Positions 17,947 through 26,184 of a stretch of 64,000 nucleotides of DNA are shown piece by piece (within the stretch, counting starts at the first letter, position 1; each line of letters starts with the position of its first letter). The notes under the pieces are model-generated. The model saw only the letters and a program-made list of their open reading frames with translations, did no database searches and had not been told where the DNA came from. The position numbers and the translations under genes were made by a program. Location of the stretch: NCBI GenBank assembly GCA_020073665.1, contig JAIQEU010000007.1:67001-131000 (forward strand). Reading direction: 5' to 3'. Source of the DNA: Terriglobia bacterium (lineage in GTDB: Bacteria > Acidobacteriota > Terriglobia > Terriglobales > Acidobacteriaceae).

Positions 17947-19386
17947 ATGACTCGAGTTTTGAGTGTATCCGCGATCCTCCTCGCCATGCTTGGGCTCGCC
18001 GTGACCTTGATCCAGCTCAGCACCGACACTTTTACTAACCAAACTAGCCAGCATATGACCGAAGTTGAGCCCGACACCTTTGCATTTGGTTCTACGATTG
18101 TTACCGCATTTCAAACCGGCCGGATCCAGGACGGCGGCTCCGCCGACATTGGATTCGCGACCTCGACCAATGGCGGGGCCACATGGACCAATGGCTTTCT
18201 GCCCGGAATCACAACGTTCTTCATGGGTGGGACCTACACTGCGGTCAGTGATCCCGCCGTCGCCTTCGACGCCGCCCACAGCCAGTGGCTGATTTCCTCC
18301 TTGGCCATCACCAATGCCGTCGGAAAAGCCGTGCTGGTAAGCCGTTCTTCGGACGGTGTTACCTGGGGCAATCCGGTCACCGTGAACAATCAGAACAGCT
18401 TCGCCGACAAGGAATGGATTGCCTGCGACAACACCAGTAGCAGCCCGTTCTTTGGCCACTGCTACGCGGAGTGGGACGATGCCGGAAACGGCGACCAGGT
18501 CAAGATGAGCGTCTCTAGCGATGGCGGCGCGACCTGGGGCGCGGCCAACACCTCCTCGGGCGCCTTCGATCTTGGCGGCCAGCCCGTGGTCTTGCCCAAC
18601 GGGACCGTGGTTGTGCCGATGGAAGGCGTAATCGCGTTCACGTCTACCAACGGCGGTGTGAGTTGGACCAGACCGGTCACAGTTGCCAACACTACCGATC
18701 ACGGAGTCGCCGGCGGCCTGCGCACGTCACCGCTGCCTTCCGCCGAAGTTGACGCGGCCGGCAAGGTCTATGTGGTCTGGCAGGATTGCCGCTTCCGCAC
18801 CGGGTGCAAGTCCAACGATATCGTGATGAGCACCTCCACCGATGGCAAGACGTGGTCCGCGGTCACGCGCATTCCAATTGACCCGACCAGCAGCACGGTC
18901 GATCACTTCATTCCCGGCATCGCGGTCGATCCGACCACTTCCGGAAGCACCGCACACCTGGGCCTTACCTTCTATTTCTATACCAACACCAGTTGCACCG
19001 CCTCGACGTGCAAACTCGGGGTTGGCTTCGTTTCTTCCAAGAACGGTGGCGCGACTTGGAGCAAACCGGCCCGGATAGCAGGACCCATGAACCTCAGCTG
19101 GCTTGCCAACACCACCCAGGGCCGCATGGTTGGCGACTACATTTCCACCTCGTACGTGAACGGCAAGGCCTTCGGCGTATTTGCCAAGGCGGTCGCACCC
19201 ACGGGCGGGGTCTTCAGCGAAGAGATGTTCACGCCCTCGGGTGGCCTGAGCACTGCGTCCGATCTGGAGCCCACGTTCAGTTCGGCGGGCGATCAACCCG
19301 TTCCCGATGCCCATTCGGACCATGGTCCCAGGAAGTTCTACGACCAGGAAGGCAGGGTTCCGATACCGCCGGAGAAGCAGCAATAA
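17947..19386 (+). CDS. Secreted Asp-box (BNR/sialidase-fold) protein, second of a tandem pair
   Basis: 479 residues, paralogue of the preceding gene. The N-terminus MTRVLSVSAILLAMLGLAVTLIQL is hydrophobic but lacks the AQA-type cleavage site of its twin, so it may be a shortened signal peptide or a membrane anchor. Asp-boxes: STNGGATWT, SSDGGATWG, STNGGVSWT, STDGKTWS, SKNGGATWS. The core signature VVWQDCRFRTGCKSND and the end DHGPRKFYDQEGRVPIPPEK mirror the twin. Function is unknown beyond a probable extracellular propeller. It has its own consensus promoter and a classical terminator, unlike most genes here. Confidence 0.85.
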   Translation: MTRVLSVSAILLAMLGLAVTLIQLSTDTFTNQTSQHMTEVEPDTFAFGSTIVTAFQTGRIQDGGSADIGFATSTNGGATWTNGFLPGITTFFMGGTYTAVSDPAVAFDAAHSQWLISSLAITNAVGKAVLVSRSSDGVTWGNPVTVNNQNSFADKEWIACDNTSSSPFFGHCYAEWDDAGNGDQVKMSVSSDGGATWGAANTSSGAFDLGGQPVVLPNGTVVVPMEGVIAFTSTNGGVSWTRPVTVANTTDHGVAGGLRTSPLPSAEVDAAGKVYVVWQDCRFRTGCKSNDIVMSTSTDGKTWSAVTRIPIDPTSSTVDHFIPGIAVDPTTSGSTAHLGLTFYFYTNTSCTASTCKLGVGFVSSKNGGATWSKPARIAGPMNLSWLANTTQGRMVGDYISTSYVNGKAFGVFAKAVAPTGGVFSEEMFTPSGGLSTASDLEPTFSSAGDQPVPDAHSDHGPRKFYDQEGRVPIPPEKQQ

Positions 19387-19405
19387 GCTAAATCCTGTTG
19401 ATTCA

Positions 19406-19440
19406 GCCGCCAGCCTGCCTAGGCTGGCGGCTTTTGTTTT
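19406..19440 (+). terminator. Rho-independent terminator
   Basis: Ten-base perfect stem GCCGCCAGCC / GGCTGGCGGC with loop TGCCTA, directly followed by TTTTGTTTT. It ends the Asp-box gene 20 bases after its stop. Confidence 0.9.
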
Positions 19441-19685
19441 GGACGTAGACCACCAACTCCCGCCCCACTCCAGAATTTAGACACATTTTGCACATCCAGA
19501 AATTGGCGCGCAGTCGTGCATTGGGAGGGAGCGAGAGCAGTCCAATCTGTGAAAATTCAAGTCACCCAGCGATTTCTGAAGAAACTCCGATGGCAGCTGC
19601 ACCAAATTCGGTCATAGGCCTGTGATGTGGCTGCACTCGATTGCATTCAAAGCAGATGCACTTCGGCATTTTTCATTGACTGTAG

Positions 19686-20003
19686 AAACAGGAGGAGTAA
19701 AACCATAATCGTTCTTTGACACGTTCTGAAGTTTACCCGGTTGGTGCGGCGTCCGGGGCTCAAGCGAAGTCACTTTGCACATCGCAAGATGAATGCAAGG
19801 AGGGCGAGCGAGGGTCTACAGCTAAGCGCTGGTTGAGGCGAACAGGAGCGCACGTCAAAGGCAAGATAGAGTCCCGAAGCGTTGAACAGGTTTTTCCGGT
19901 TGGCGGTAAGCCCGGAGCCCGAGCAAAGATCGCTCATAGCACCCCGCAAGGGAGGCCATGAGGTCAGGTCGGCAAGGGTCTAAAGCGAGCTACTGGCCGA
20001 GAC
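19686..20003 (+). repeat. Two tandem diverged ~160-base units with conserved hairpins (candidate structured RNA)
   Basis: Unit 1 runs about 19686-19840 and unit 2 about 19841-20003; both begin AACAGGAG and share GGTTGG, GCAA and AGGGTCTA blocks at offsets of 155-164 bases. Hairpin 1: CCCGG-N12-CCGGG (19736-19757) against TCCGG-N12-CCGGA (19895-19916), same loop length and a C-G to U-A switch. Hairpin 2: CATC-GCAA-GATG (19780-19791) against CCC-GCAA-GGG (19943-19952), same GNRA loop with two further paired changes. Three compensatory changes argue for RNA structure rather than protein. The strand is assumed; no gene follows in that direction for more than 2 kb. Confidence 0.5.
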
Positions 20004-20101
20004 GAATACGTTCAACATCACTTCGGGACTCTTATTTTTTGTTAGCACTGCTCCTCCTTCTGTGGAATCTCCGAATCTGCCCTCTAGTATTTTGCGTCTC
20101 A

Positions 20102-20215
20102 TCAGGGCGTCACCACCACTAGATGCGCCTGTCGCTGTTCCACAAAATAGATGACCTTCGTGACAGGATTCACGGCGATTCCAGCGGGAGACAGTAAGTC
20201 CGGAAATGTTCCCGC
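20102..20215 (-). pseudogene. C-terminal remnant of a YVTN/NHL-type beta-propeller gene
   Basis: Between a TAA and a TGA on the minus strand a 37-codon frame reads AGTFPDLLSPAGIAVNPV then TKVIYFVEQRQAHLVVVTP. The GIAVNPVTKVIYFVE stretch is typical of one blade of YVTN/NHL beta-propellers, where GIAVNPVTNKIYV-like repeats recur. Only one blade and an end are left and no start codon or signal peptide is in reach, so it is read as debris. Confidence 0.45.
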
Positions 20216-20315
20216 TTAGCAACTTCGGGACCCTATTTTTGTGAGGCCGAGCAAGGTTCTGCCATCGATAGGGAAGTTGATGAAAACGTCTAGCGAAGCA
20301 ACCAAGGAACCGTCT

Positions 20316-21866
20316 CTACAGCGGTATATTCCCATGCTTCTTCGGCGGGTTCTTGTCGCGCTTGGTTTGCAGCATCTCCAGCGCCTGGATCAGTCGTTTG
20401 CGGGTCTCGTGTGGTTGGATCACCGCATCTACGAATCCTCGTTCCGCCACCACGTACGGGTTGGCAAAGCGCTCGCGGAATTCCTCGATCTTGTGCTGGC
20501 GCGCTTCTTCCCGGTTGGCCGCGTGCTCCAGGTCGCGCTTGTAGACGATGTCCACCGCGCCTTCCGGACCCATCACCGCAATCTCGGCGGTCGGCCAGGC
20601 GTAGTTCACGTCGGTACGAATGTGCTTCGACGCCATGACGCAATATGCGCCGCCGTAGGCTTTGCGCGTGATCACCGTCAGCTTGGGTACCGTGGCCTCG
20701 GCAAAAGCAAACAGCAGCTTGGCGCCGTGCTTGATAATTCCGCCGTACTCCTGGGTGGTTCCGGGGAGGAATCCGGGCACGTCTTCGAAGGTCACCAGCG
20801 GAATGTTGAAGCAGTCGCAGAAACGGACGAAGCGCGCGCCTTTGATCGACGCGTTGATGTCGAGCGTGCCGGCGAGGATGGCTGGCTGGTTGGCCACGAT
20901 TCCGACCGGGCGTCCGTTCAGGCGGGCGAAGCCCACCACAATATTTTTCGCGTAATGCTCCTGCACCTCAAAGAAGTATGCGTCGTCGACCACCCGGTTG
21001 ATGACTTCTTTAATGTCGTAAGGAATGTTGGACTGCGTGGGCACAATCTTGTCCAGCGCGCTGTCGGCGCGGTCTATGGGGTCGGTGCAGGGTTTGCGCG
21101 GCGGATCATCCACGTTGTTCGAAGGAATGAAGCTGAACAGCTCGCGCACCATCGACAAACATTCAGCATCGTCATGGGCCAGGAAATGGGCGACGCCGGA
21201 AGTCTCGTTGTGGGTGTGCGCGCCGCCCAGCTGGTCTTTGGTGACTTCCTCATGGGTGACGGTCTTGATCACGTCCGGACCGGTGATGAACATGTACGAG
21301 GTTTTGTCCACCATCAGGATGAAGTCGGTGATGGCGGGTGAGTACACGGCACCGCCGGCACAGGGGCCCATGATTGCTGATATCTGCGGCACCACGCCGC
21401 TATAGATGGTGTTGCGCAGAAAGATGTCGGCGTATCCGGCCAGCGACATGACGCCTTCCTGGATGCGCGCCCCGCCGGAATCATTCAGTCCAATCACGGG
21501 CGCGCCCATCTTGGCGGCCAGATCCATGATCTTCACAATCTTGGCGGCGTTGGATTCCGAGAGCGATCCGCCAAATACCGTGAAGTCCTGGGCGAAGACG
21601 AACACGACCCTCCCTTCGATGCGCCCATGTCCGGTAATGAAGCCGTCGCCGTAGATCTTCTGCTCGGCCATGCCGAAGTCGGTGCAGCGGTGGGTGACCA
21701 GCTTGTCGGTCTCTTCGAAGGTACCCTCGTCGAGCAGGAACTCGACGCGTTCGCGGGCCGACATCTTGCCTTCTTTGTGCTGCCGCTCCTGGCGTTGCGG
21801 GCCGCCACCGGCTTCAGCCAGGCGGTCGCGCTTCTTCAGTTCTTCCAGCTTTTGTTCAAGGTCCAT
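20316..21866 (-). CDS. Biotin-dependent acyl-CoA carboxyltransferase beta subunit (propionyl-/methylmalonyl-CoA type)
   Basis: 516 residues, the usual length of PccB/MmdA-type subunits. It starts [22 protein letters not shown] and shows the two crotonase-like halves: an N half with [22 protein letters not shown] and [14 protein letters not shown] plus [16 protein letters not shown] (acyl-CoA side), and a C half with [24 protein letters not shown] and [15 protein letters not shown] (carboxybiotin side). It transfers CO2 between carboxybiotin and an acyl-CoA in propionate, odd-chain or branched-chain metabolism. The biotin carboxylase/carrier subunit is not in the window, so the exact substrate and direction stay open. 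Confidence 0.93.
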   Translation of the reverse strand: MDLEQKLEELKKRDRLAEAGGGPQRQERQHKEGKMSARERVEFLLDEGTFEETDKLVTHRCTDFGMAEQKIYGDGFITGHGRIEGRVVFVFAQDFTVFGGSLSESNAAKIVKIMDLAAKMGAPVIGLNDSGGARIQEGVMSLAGYADIFLRNTIYSGVVPQISAIMGPCAGGAVYSPAITDFILMVDKTSYMFITGPDVIKTVTHEEVTKDQLGGAHTHNETSGVAHFLAHDDAECLSMVRELFSFIPSNNVDDPPRKPCTDPIDRADSALDKIVPTQSNIPYDIKEVINRVVDDAYFFEVQEHYAKNIVVGFARLNGRPVGIVANQPAILAGTLDINASIKGARFVRFCDCFNIPLVTFEDVPGFLPGTTQEYGGIIKHGAKLLFAFAEATVPKLTVITRKAYGGAYCVMASKHIRTDVNYAWPTAEIAVMGPEGAVDIVYKRDLEHAANREEARQHKIEEFRERFANPYVVAERGFVDAVIQPHETRKRLIQALEMLQTKRDKNPPKKHGNIPL

Positions 21867-21968
21867 AGCGGAAGGATTATAGCGGTTGGGCGGACAAAGC
21901 GTTGTGACGGAGAGCGCCCGCAGACTGGGAGGGTTAGGCTCCCGGCGCTTGTCTCCGAGCCTGGTTCC

Positions 21969-22547
21969 CTATTCCAGGTTGGAGCCGAGCGGCTGGTACT
22001 TGTACTTTCTTCCGTCCCAGAACACGCTGGAGGTCATTTCATCGGCACTTGCTTCTTCGGCGTAAATCGCCGTGACGGCCTTCTTTTTCACCATCATTTT
22101 TCTCGCTCGGAGCTGCTTGAAGGGCAGGTTGATGATGACAAACTTGGCCTTGGGGGTCGCCGAGCGCCATGCCTCCGGGCCGGCGCCGTGGATGATGAGC
22201 AGGGAGCGCCCGCGGAATTCCGGGTCTTCGGACGCGAACCCGTTCGTGATCTTGGGGTCGCCATATCCGAAGAATTCGTTGTAGGGATCCACCACTTTGA
22301 ATCTGTTCTCCGCCTGGTCCATCATCGGGTTGGTGCACTTGGCTGGAATCGCAATGTCATCAGTGCCATCGCCATCGAAGTCGGCCACAATCGGCGGTAC
22401 CCCGGGTAGCAGCGTGCAAGTTATGCTGAACACCCTCTGGATGAACGCATTGTCAACCGGCGCAGCGGCCGGCACGTTCTGTGCAACCGCGGCAGCTGAC
22501 AGCACGCAGAGCAAGCCAGGAAGAAAGCACACATCGGGGAACTTCAT
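21969..22547 (-). CDS. Secreted protein with an FG-GAP-like calcium-loop motif, unknown function
   Basis: 192 residues. Signal peptide at 1-22 (VCFLPGLLCVLSAAAVAQ). The segment PPIVADFDGDGTDDIAIPAK is the calcium-binding blade motif of FG-GAP/VCBS repeats, but only one copy is visible. The rest (GRSLLIIHGAGPEAWRSATP, AKFVIINLPFKQLR, KKKAVTAIYAEEASADEMTS, VFWDGRKYKYQPLG) looks like a single globular exported domain. No enzyme motif is evident. Monocistronic, about 100 bases upstream of the carboxyltransferase start on the same strand. Confidence 0.75.
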   Translation of the reverse strand: MKFPDVCFLPGLLCVLSAAAVAQNVPAAAPVDNAFIQRVFSITCTLLPGVPPIVADFDGDGTDDIAIPAKCTNPMMDQAENRFKVVDPYNEFFGYGDPKITNGFASEDPEFRGRSLLIIHGAGPEAWRSATPKAKFVIINLPFKQLRARKMMVKKKAVTAIYAEEASADEMTSSVFWDGRKYKYQPLGSNLE

Positions 22548-22900
22548 ATCCCTACTCTAGACCTGTGGCCCACACAAGAATAGAGAGAGAAAAGGTACGT
22601 TGGTAGCTGGCCCGGGGCGCACCCTTCGCCAGTTGTTAGCAAAGTCCCCCGCCCGCTCGTCTTACTCGCAGAACGGGAACGAAGCGCCCCGCGCGGGAGC
22701 GTGTTTAACCTGGTTTGAGCAAAGCAAGCCTCCAGCAGTTCAGGTTTCTGGTATCTGCAGCTCTTCGTTGATGCGAACGGACAACACCTCCTTGGCGTCC
22801 GTCCTCGAAATGGGGACGGATTTTTTTGCGCTGGAGCCGGGCGACGGCGGGTCTTTCGAACTCTGGTCGCTGGCTGCGGCGTGCCAGTTAAAATGCCGGT
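22548..22900. other. Untranslated region before gluQ holding a terminator
   Basis: About 350 bases with no coding frame. It is GC-rich and contains several hairpins, ending in the intrinsic terminator at 22799-22827. Because no gene lies upstream on the plus strand, this is either a leader with attenuation or a small RNA locus. Confidence 0.4.
22799..22827 (+). terminator. Intrinsic terminator in front of gluQ
   Basis: Stem CCGTCC (22799-22804) / GGACGG (22814-22819), loop TCGAAATGG, followed by ATTTTTTT. An overlapping alternative hairpin pairs GGAC (22779-22782) with GTCC (22797-22800), which uses the first bases of the terminator stem, so the two are mutually exclusive as in attenuators. 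Confidence 0.65.
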
Positions 22901-23746
22901 GTGGAGAGCCATTCCGGATACCGCGGACGCCTGGCGCCTTCGCCCACCGGCTGGTTGCATGCCGGCCACGCTCGCACCTTCTGGGTGGCAGCGCAGCGAG
23001 CGGCGCAACAGGGCGGTACGCTGATCCTGCGCAATGAAGACCTCGACCCGCAGCGCTGCCGCCCGGAGTTTGTCAGCGCCATGTTGGAGGACCTGCGCTG
23101 GCTGGGCATCGCCTGGAGCGAGGGTCCGGACTGCGGCGGACCTTACGGGCCGTACTCACAGAGCGAGCGGCGCGCGCACTACCTTGCGGCTTGGAAAGCG
23201 CTGCGCGATGCCGGAGCGATCTATCCCTGCACCTGCTCGCGCAAAGACCTGGCGCAAGCCGCCGCTGCACCCAACGATGCCGATGACGAACCCATCTATC
23301 CAGGCCAATGCCGTTCGCGAAGCGATGCCGCACAGTTCGCCGAACCCGTGGGCGTGAACTGGCGCTTCCGGGTCCCGGATAGCAAAGGCGAAGAGGTGAG
23401 CTTCACGGACCTGCACCTGGGTCCGCAACGCTTTCTCGCCGGACGTGACTTCGGGGATTTTGTCGTCTGGCGGCGTGACGATGTGCCCGCCTACCAGTTG
23501 GCGGTGGTGGTCGACGATGCCGCCATGCAGATCACCGAAGTGGTACGCGGCGCCGACCTGCTGAAGTCAACAGCCCGTCAAATCCTGCTCTGCCGCGCAC
23601 TGGGAATCCCGATACCGGCCTATTTCCACTGTGACCTGGTACGCGATCAGGCTGGCGTGCGCCTGGCCAAGCGGCACGACGCGCTCAGCATTCGCCATCT
23701 GCGGGAGCTCGGCTGGCGGCCGGAGCAGGTGCTGGAGCTTTCGTAG
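22901..23746 (+). CDS. gluQ: Glutamyl-Q tRNA(Asp) synthetase
   Basis: 281 residues from a GTG start. This truncated paralogue of glutamyl-tRNA synthetase attaches glutamate to queuosine in tRNA(Asp). Visible: the class I HIGH-type motif in LAPSPTGWLHAGHART (20-23), the ED-rich NEDLDPQRCRPEF, the zinc site CTCSRKD followed by YPGQC, VVRGADLLKSTARQILLC, and the KMSKS-like LAKRHDALS near 253. It stops right after the catalytic domain, lacking the anticodon-binding part, which separates it from GltX. The leader contains an intrinsic terminator, so transcription may be attenuated. Confidence 0.93.
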   Translation: MESHSGYRGRLAPSPTGWLHAGHARTFWVAAQRAAQQGGTLILRNEDLDPQRCRPEFVSAMLEDLRWLGIAWSEGPDCGGPYGPYSQSERRAHYLAAWKALRDAGAIYPCTCSRKDLAQAAAAPNDADDEPIYPGQCRSRSDAAQFAEPVGVNWRFRVPDSKGEEVSFTDLHLGPQRFLAGRDFGDFVVWRRDDVPAYQLAVVVDDAAMQITEVVRGADLLKSTARQILLCRALGIPIPAYFHCDLVRDQAGVRLAKRHDALSIRHLRELGWRPEQVLELS

Positions 23747-23801
23747 GGTCTGACAAACTGTCCAAGGGGCGGGGTGGCCGGCGAGACGCTGGCGCTACGG
23801 T

Positions 23802-24764
23802 TCAGCCCCGGAAATGCTCCCAGCCCTGGGCCACGAGTTCGCGTCGCACGCCGGTCTGATCTCTCAAAATGATGTTCCGGCCACGGGTGATGCGGCCAAT
23901 TTGTGTGATGGGGACAGCGGCGATCTGTGATGGCACGCGTTGGCCTCGCGGCACGGTGAACAGCAACTCGTAGTCTTCCCCGCCATGTAAAGCAAAGTGC
24001 CGAGCCACTTCGCGCGCTGGCTTCCCGATAGTCGCGACCGGGATAGCTTCGGCCTGCAGTTCCGCTCCTACGCGGCTCTCCGCGCAGATGTGAACCAGGT
24101 CGGTGGAAAGGCCGTCGCTGAGGTCGATCATGGCTGAGGCCAGGCCTTTCTCGCGCAGCATGCGTCCCAGGACAAGCCGCGGCTCGGGGAAGAAATGCCG
24201 GGGAAAGTCTTTCGGGTTCAGCTTGCGTTTGGGGTGCTTCCTCATCTGCTGTAGCGCGGCGGTGGAACCTCCCAGTTGCCCGCTCACGTAGATGCCATCT
24301 CCCGGTTTGGCTCCTGAGCGCAGGATCGCTTTCCCCCTCGGGACCGAACCCAGCACCACGATATCGGCCAGGACGCCATGCGGAGACTCCGCTGTATCGC
24401 CACCTGCCAAACTGACGCCGAACTTGTCGGCAAGATCCAGCAGGCCGCGCATGAATCCATTCACCCATTTTTGGGGCAAGCTTCCCGGCAGCGCCAGGGA
24501 GAGAAATGCCGCCACCGGATCACCTCCCATGGCGGCGATATCGCTCAGGCCCCGGGTCAGGCAGCGGTGTCCGATCGCCTTGGCGGAGTGCCAGCCCCGG
24601 CGGAAATGGATGCCTTCCAGGGAGAAGTCCGTGGTTACGAGGGCTTCGTGGCCGGGGGGTATCCGCAACACGGCGCAGTCGTCGCCAATCCCGGCCAAGA
24701 CCCTCCGGCTAGGGTGTGCCTGGCGGCGAATCCTGGCAATCAGCGCTTTTTCGGCGAGGGGCAA
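23802..24764 (-). CDS. thiL: Thiamine-monophosphate kinase
   Basis: About 320 residues from a TTG at 24764; an in-frame TTG at 24845 would add 27 non-conserved residues and lies inside a strong hairpin, while TATATT 10 bases before 24764 looks like a promoter -10 box, so the inner start is preferred but unproven. ThiL phosphorylates thiamine monophosphate to the diphosphate cofactor. Family landmarks: EKALIARIRR, LAGIGDDCAVL, LVTTDFSLEGIHFRR, GHRCLTRGLSDIAAMGGDP, SLAGGDTAESP, DLSDGLSTDLVHIC and the end GGEDYELLFTVP. No other thiamine gene is near and I saw no TPP riboswitch. Confidence 0.92.
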   Translation of the reverse strand: MPLAEKALIARIRRQAHPSRRVLAGIGDDCAVLRIPPGHEALVTTDFSLEGIHFRRGWHSAKAIGHRCLTRGLSDIAAMGGDPVAAFLSLALPGSLPQKWVNGFMRGLLDLADKFGVSLAGGDTAESPHGVLADIVVLGSVPRGKAILRSGAKPGDGIYVSGQLGGSTAALQQMRKHPKRKLNPKDFPRHFFPEPRLVLGRMLREKGLASAMIDLSDGLSTDLVHICAESRVGAELQAEAIPVATIGKPAREVARHFALHGGEDYELLFTVPRGQRVPSQIAAVPITQIGRITRGRNIILRDQTGVRRELVAQGWEHFRG

Positions 24765-24823
24765 GGCGGAACCAATATATAAGACCGGGCCTGGCCAGGT
24801 CAGCGGACCGGCAGTGGCTTGCT

Positions 24824-24876
24824 GGTTACCGTAACACGTCCCCAAGGACGGTTTTTGTTACCCGGCCTTGGTAACC
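24824..24876. promoter_or_regulatory. Nested palindromes upstream of thiL
   Basis: Outer arms GGTTACC (24824-24830) and GGTAACC (24870-24876); next pair GTAAC (24831-24835) and GTTAC (24857-24861); innermost CGTCC-CCAA-GGACG (24837-24850) followed on the plus strand by GTTTTTG. It could be a terminator-like or operator structure. Which strand uses it is unknown. Confidence 0.4.
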
Positions 24877-25153
24877 GCACAAAGGTGCCCTACGACATTG
24901 ACAGGGGGGAACCTACTTTGCTACCTTTGCCAAGCTGTTCCCAAACACCTTTGGCCGATCTAAGTGCTGCATCCGGTTGGGATTGCAGTAAAGTTGGCTT
25001 TTGGATCTTACCTGGTTCCGGTAGGGGTACGGGCACGCAGTCACCTCATCGCCGAATGAGGAAGTAGCCTGGCATCAGGATGGCGCGCAGGGCTCTCGTA
25101 AACGCGAGCCGGCCTTGGAGCAGCCAAAACCTGATAACTACGGAAGGCGAATA
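24877..25153 (+). other. Leader region of the M23 peptidase gene
   Basis: Non-coding. A GC hairpin GGCTC-T-CGT / ACG-C-GAGCC sits at 25091-25110. GACAGGGGGGAACC near 24899 recalls one element of c-di-AMP riboswitches, which often precede wall-hydrolase genes, but the other conserved blocks could not be found, so no riboswitch is claimed. Confidence 0.3.
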
Positions 25154-26065
25154 TTGCGTAAACGTTTCTACATTCTTTTTGTAGCCCGTGGAGATGACGG
25201 GCAGCTCCGTAAGATTCCCATCCCCGTCCACTACCTGTACGTATTCCTGGTGGGCGGAGTGATCGGCTTTCTGAGCTTGACCGGCATTGCCAGTTCGTAC
25301 TTGCGGATGCTGCTGAAAGTCTCGCAATTCAACGAACTTCGCACCGAAAAAGACGAGCTGAAAAACCGCTACTCCCGGCTGGAACAGGTAGCCAAGGAGC
25401 GGGATATACAGGTCGCATCGCTGGGCTCGCTGGCCAGCGAGGTTTCCTCGCTGTACGGTCTGAAATCAGACCCTGGCTTGGTCTCGGCAAATTCTGGAAA
25501 CCTGCAGGACGCCCAAGTTACATCCTCCCTCGACCAGTTGTATGCCTTGAGGACCTCGGCGCTGAGCGGCGCTACCATGACCGGCATCTCGCTCGGCCTG
25601 ACCCGCAATGCGACCACGGCAGATTGGCTGCGGGCCAATTCGGCACCCAACTTGTGGCCGGTTGAGGGTCCAATCACCGGGTCTTTCGGCGAACGCATTG
25701 ATCCGTTCAACGGAGAAGGCGCTTTCCATTCCGGAGTCGACATTTCCTCCTCCGTGGGGCAGGCCATCATTTCGCCGGCGGATGGCGTAGTGGTTTTCGC
25801 CGACTTCATGGGTGGATACGGACGGGCAGTGATAGTGGATCATGGCCATGGCATCACGACCCGCTACGGGCACCTAGCAAACTTTGCAGTGACCCCGGGA
25901 CAGCATATCCAACGTGGAGATACCATCGGCTACGTCGGCCTGAGCGGCCGCAGCACCGGTCCCCACTTGCACTACGAAGTCCGCATCAACGACACCCCGG
26001 TAAATCCCCACAAGTACTTGCGCATCACTTGGGCGCGCAACGGCGGGTTCGCCGCCGGCAGCTAA
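25154..26065 (+). CDS. Membrane-anchored M23-family (LytM) peptidoglycan endopeptidase
   Basis: 303 residues from a TTG with GGAAGG seven bases before it; this gives MRKRFYILFVARGDDGQLRK, a sensible basic start. One transmembrane helix follows (YLYVFLVGGVIGFLSLTGIA, about 27-46), then a coiled coil (NELRTEKDELKNRYSRLEQV). The C-terminal LytM domain shows the zinc motif HSGVDI, the GYGRAVIVDHG loop, TRYGHL and the GPHLHYEV motif (HxH). Such enzymes cut peptide cross-links, or act as activators when zinc ligands are lost; here all ligands are present. Likely role is in wall growth or division. Confidence 0.9.
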   Translation: MRKRFYILFVARGDDGQLRKIPIPVHYLYVFLVGGVIGFLSLTGIASSYLRMLLKVSQFNELRTEKDELKNRYSRLEQVAKERDIQVASLGSLASEVSSLYGLKSDPGLVSANSGNLQDAQVTSSLDQLYALRTSALSGATMTGISLGLTRNATTADWLRANSAPNLWPVEGPITGSFGERIDPFNGEGAFHSGVDISSSVGQAIISPADGVVVFADFMGGYGRAVIVDHGHGITTRYGHLANFAVTPGQHIQRGDTIGYVGLSGRSTGPHLHYEVRINDTPVNPHKYLRITWARNGGFAAGS

Positions 26066-26074
26066 GAGCAATCG

Positions 26075-26182
26075 TCAGTCGTCCGTCTTCAGTCGTCAGC
26101 CAGCCCTATTCATCCACGGATCAGAAGTGCGACCTCGCCTCGATTTGTGATTTTGGCTGATGGCGGACGACTGACGAGCGAC
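26075..26182. repeat. Intergenic inverted repeat, CAGTCGTC family
   Basis: Left arm 26075-26104 (TCAGTCGTCCGTCTTCAGTC and on) and right arm 26154-26182, which contains GGCGGACGACTGACGAGCGA, pair imperfectly around a spacer of about 50 bases. It lies between convergent genes and ends three bases before the DUF3592 gene stop. Confidence 0.7.
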
Positions 26183-26184
26183 TG

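Larger units (their letters stand above)
19441..20315. other. Long intergenic region between Asp-box gene and carboxyltransferase
   Basis: About 875 bases without an intact recognised gene. It holds the tandem units at 19686-20003, a propeller-like gene fragment at 20102-20215, and two short related strings, CTTCGGGACTCTTATTTTTTG near 20021 and CTTCGGGACCCTATTTTTGTG near 20223. On the minus strand a 40-codon frame (19980-20102) starts at an ATG overlapping the fragment's stop (TGATG). This mix of duplicated and decayed pieces suggests a rearrangement site. Confidence 0.5.

Noticed and set aside
17296-18702. A 468-codon minus-strand frame across both Asp-box genes
   Set aside because: Antisense to two clearly conserved secreted proteins and spans their promoter; typical of GC-rich third-position bias.
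20241-21341. A 366-codon plus-strand frame opposite the carboxyltransferase
   Set aside because: Antisense to a conserved catalytic domain; no ribosome-binding site or recognisable motif.
23802-24900. TPP riboswitch before thiL
   Set aside because: No CTGAGA or ACCTGAT-type elements on the minus strand upstream.
24877-25153. c-di-AMP (ydaO) riboswitch in the M23 leader
   Set aside because: Only GGGGGGAACC and a CTCGTAA-like string resemble the consensus; the GGGTGAA block and the closing stem could not be found.
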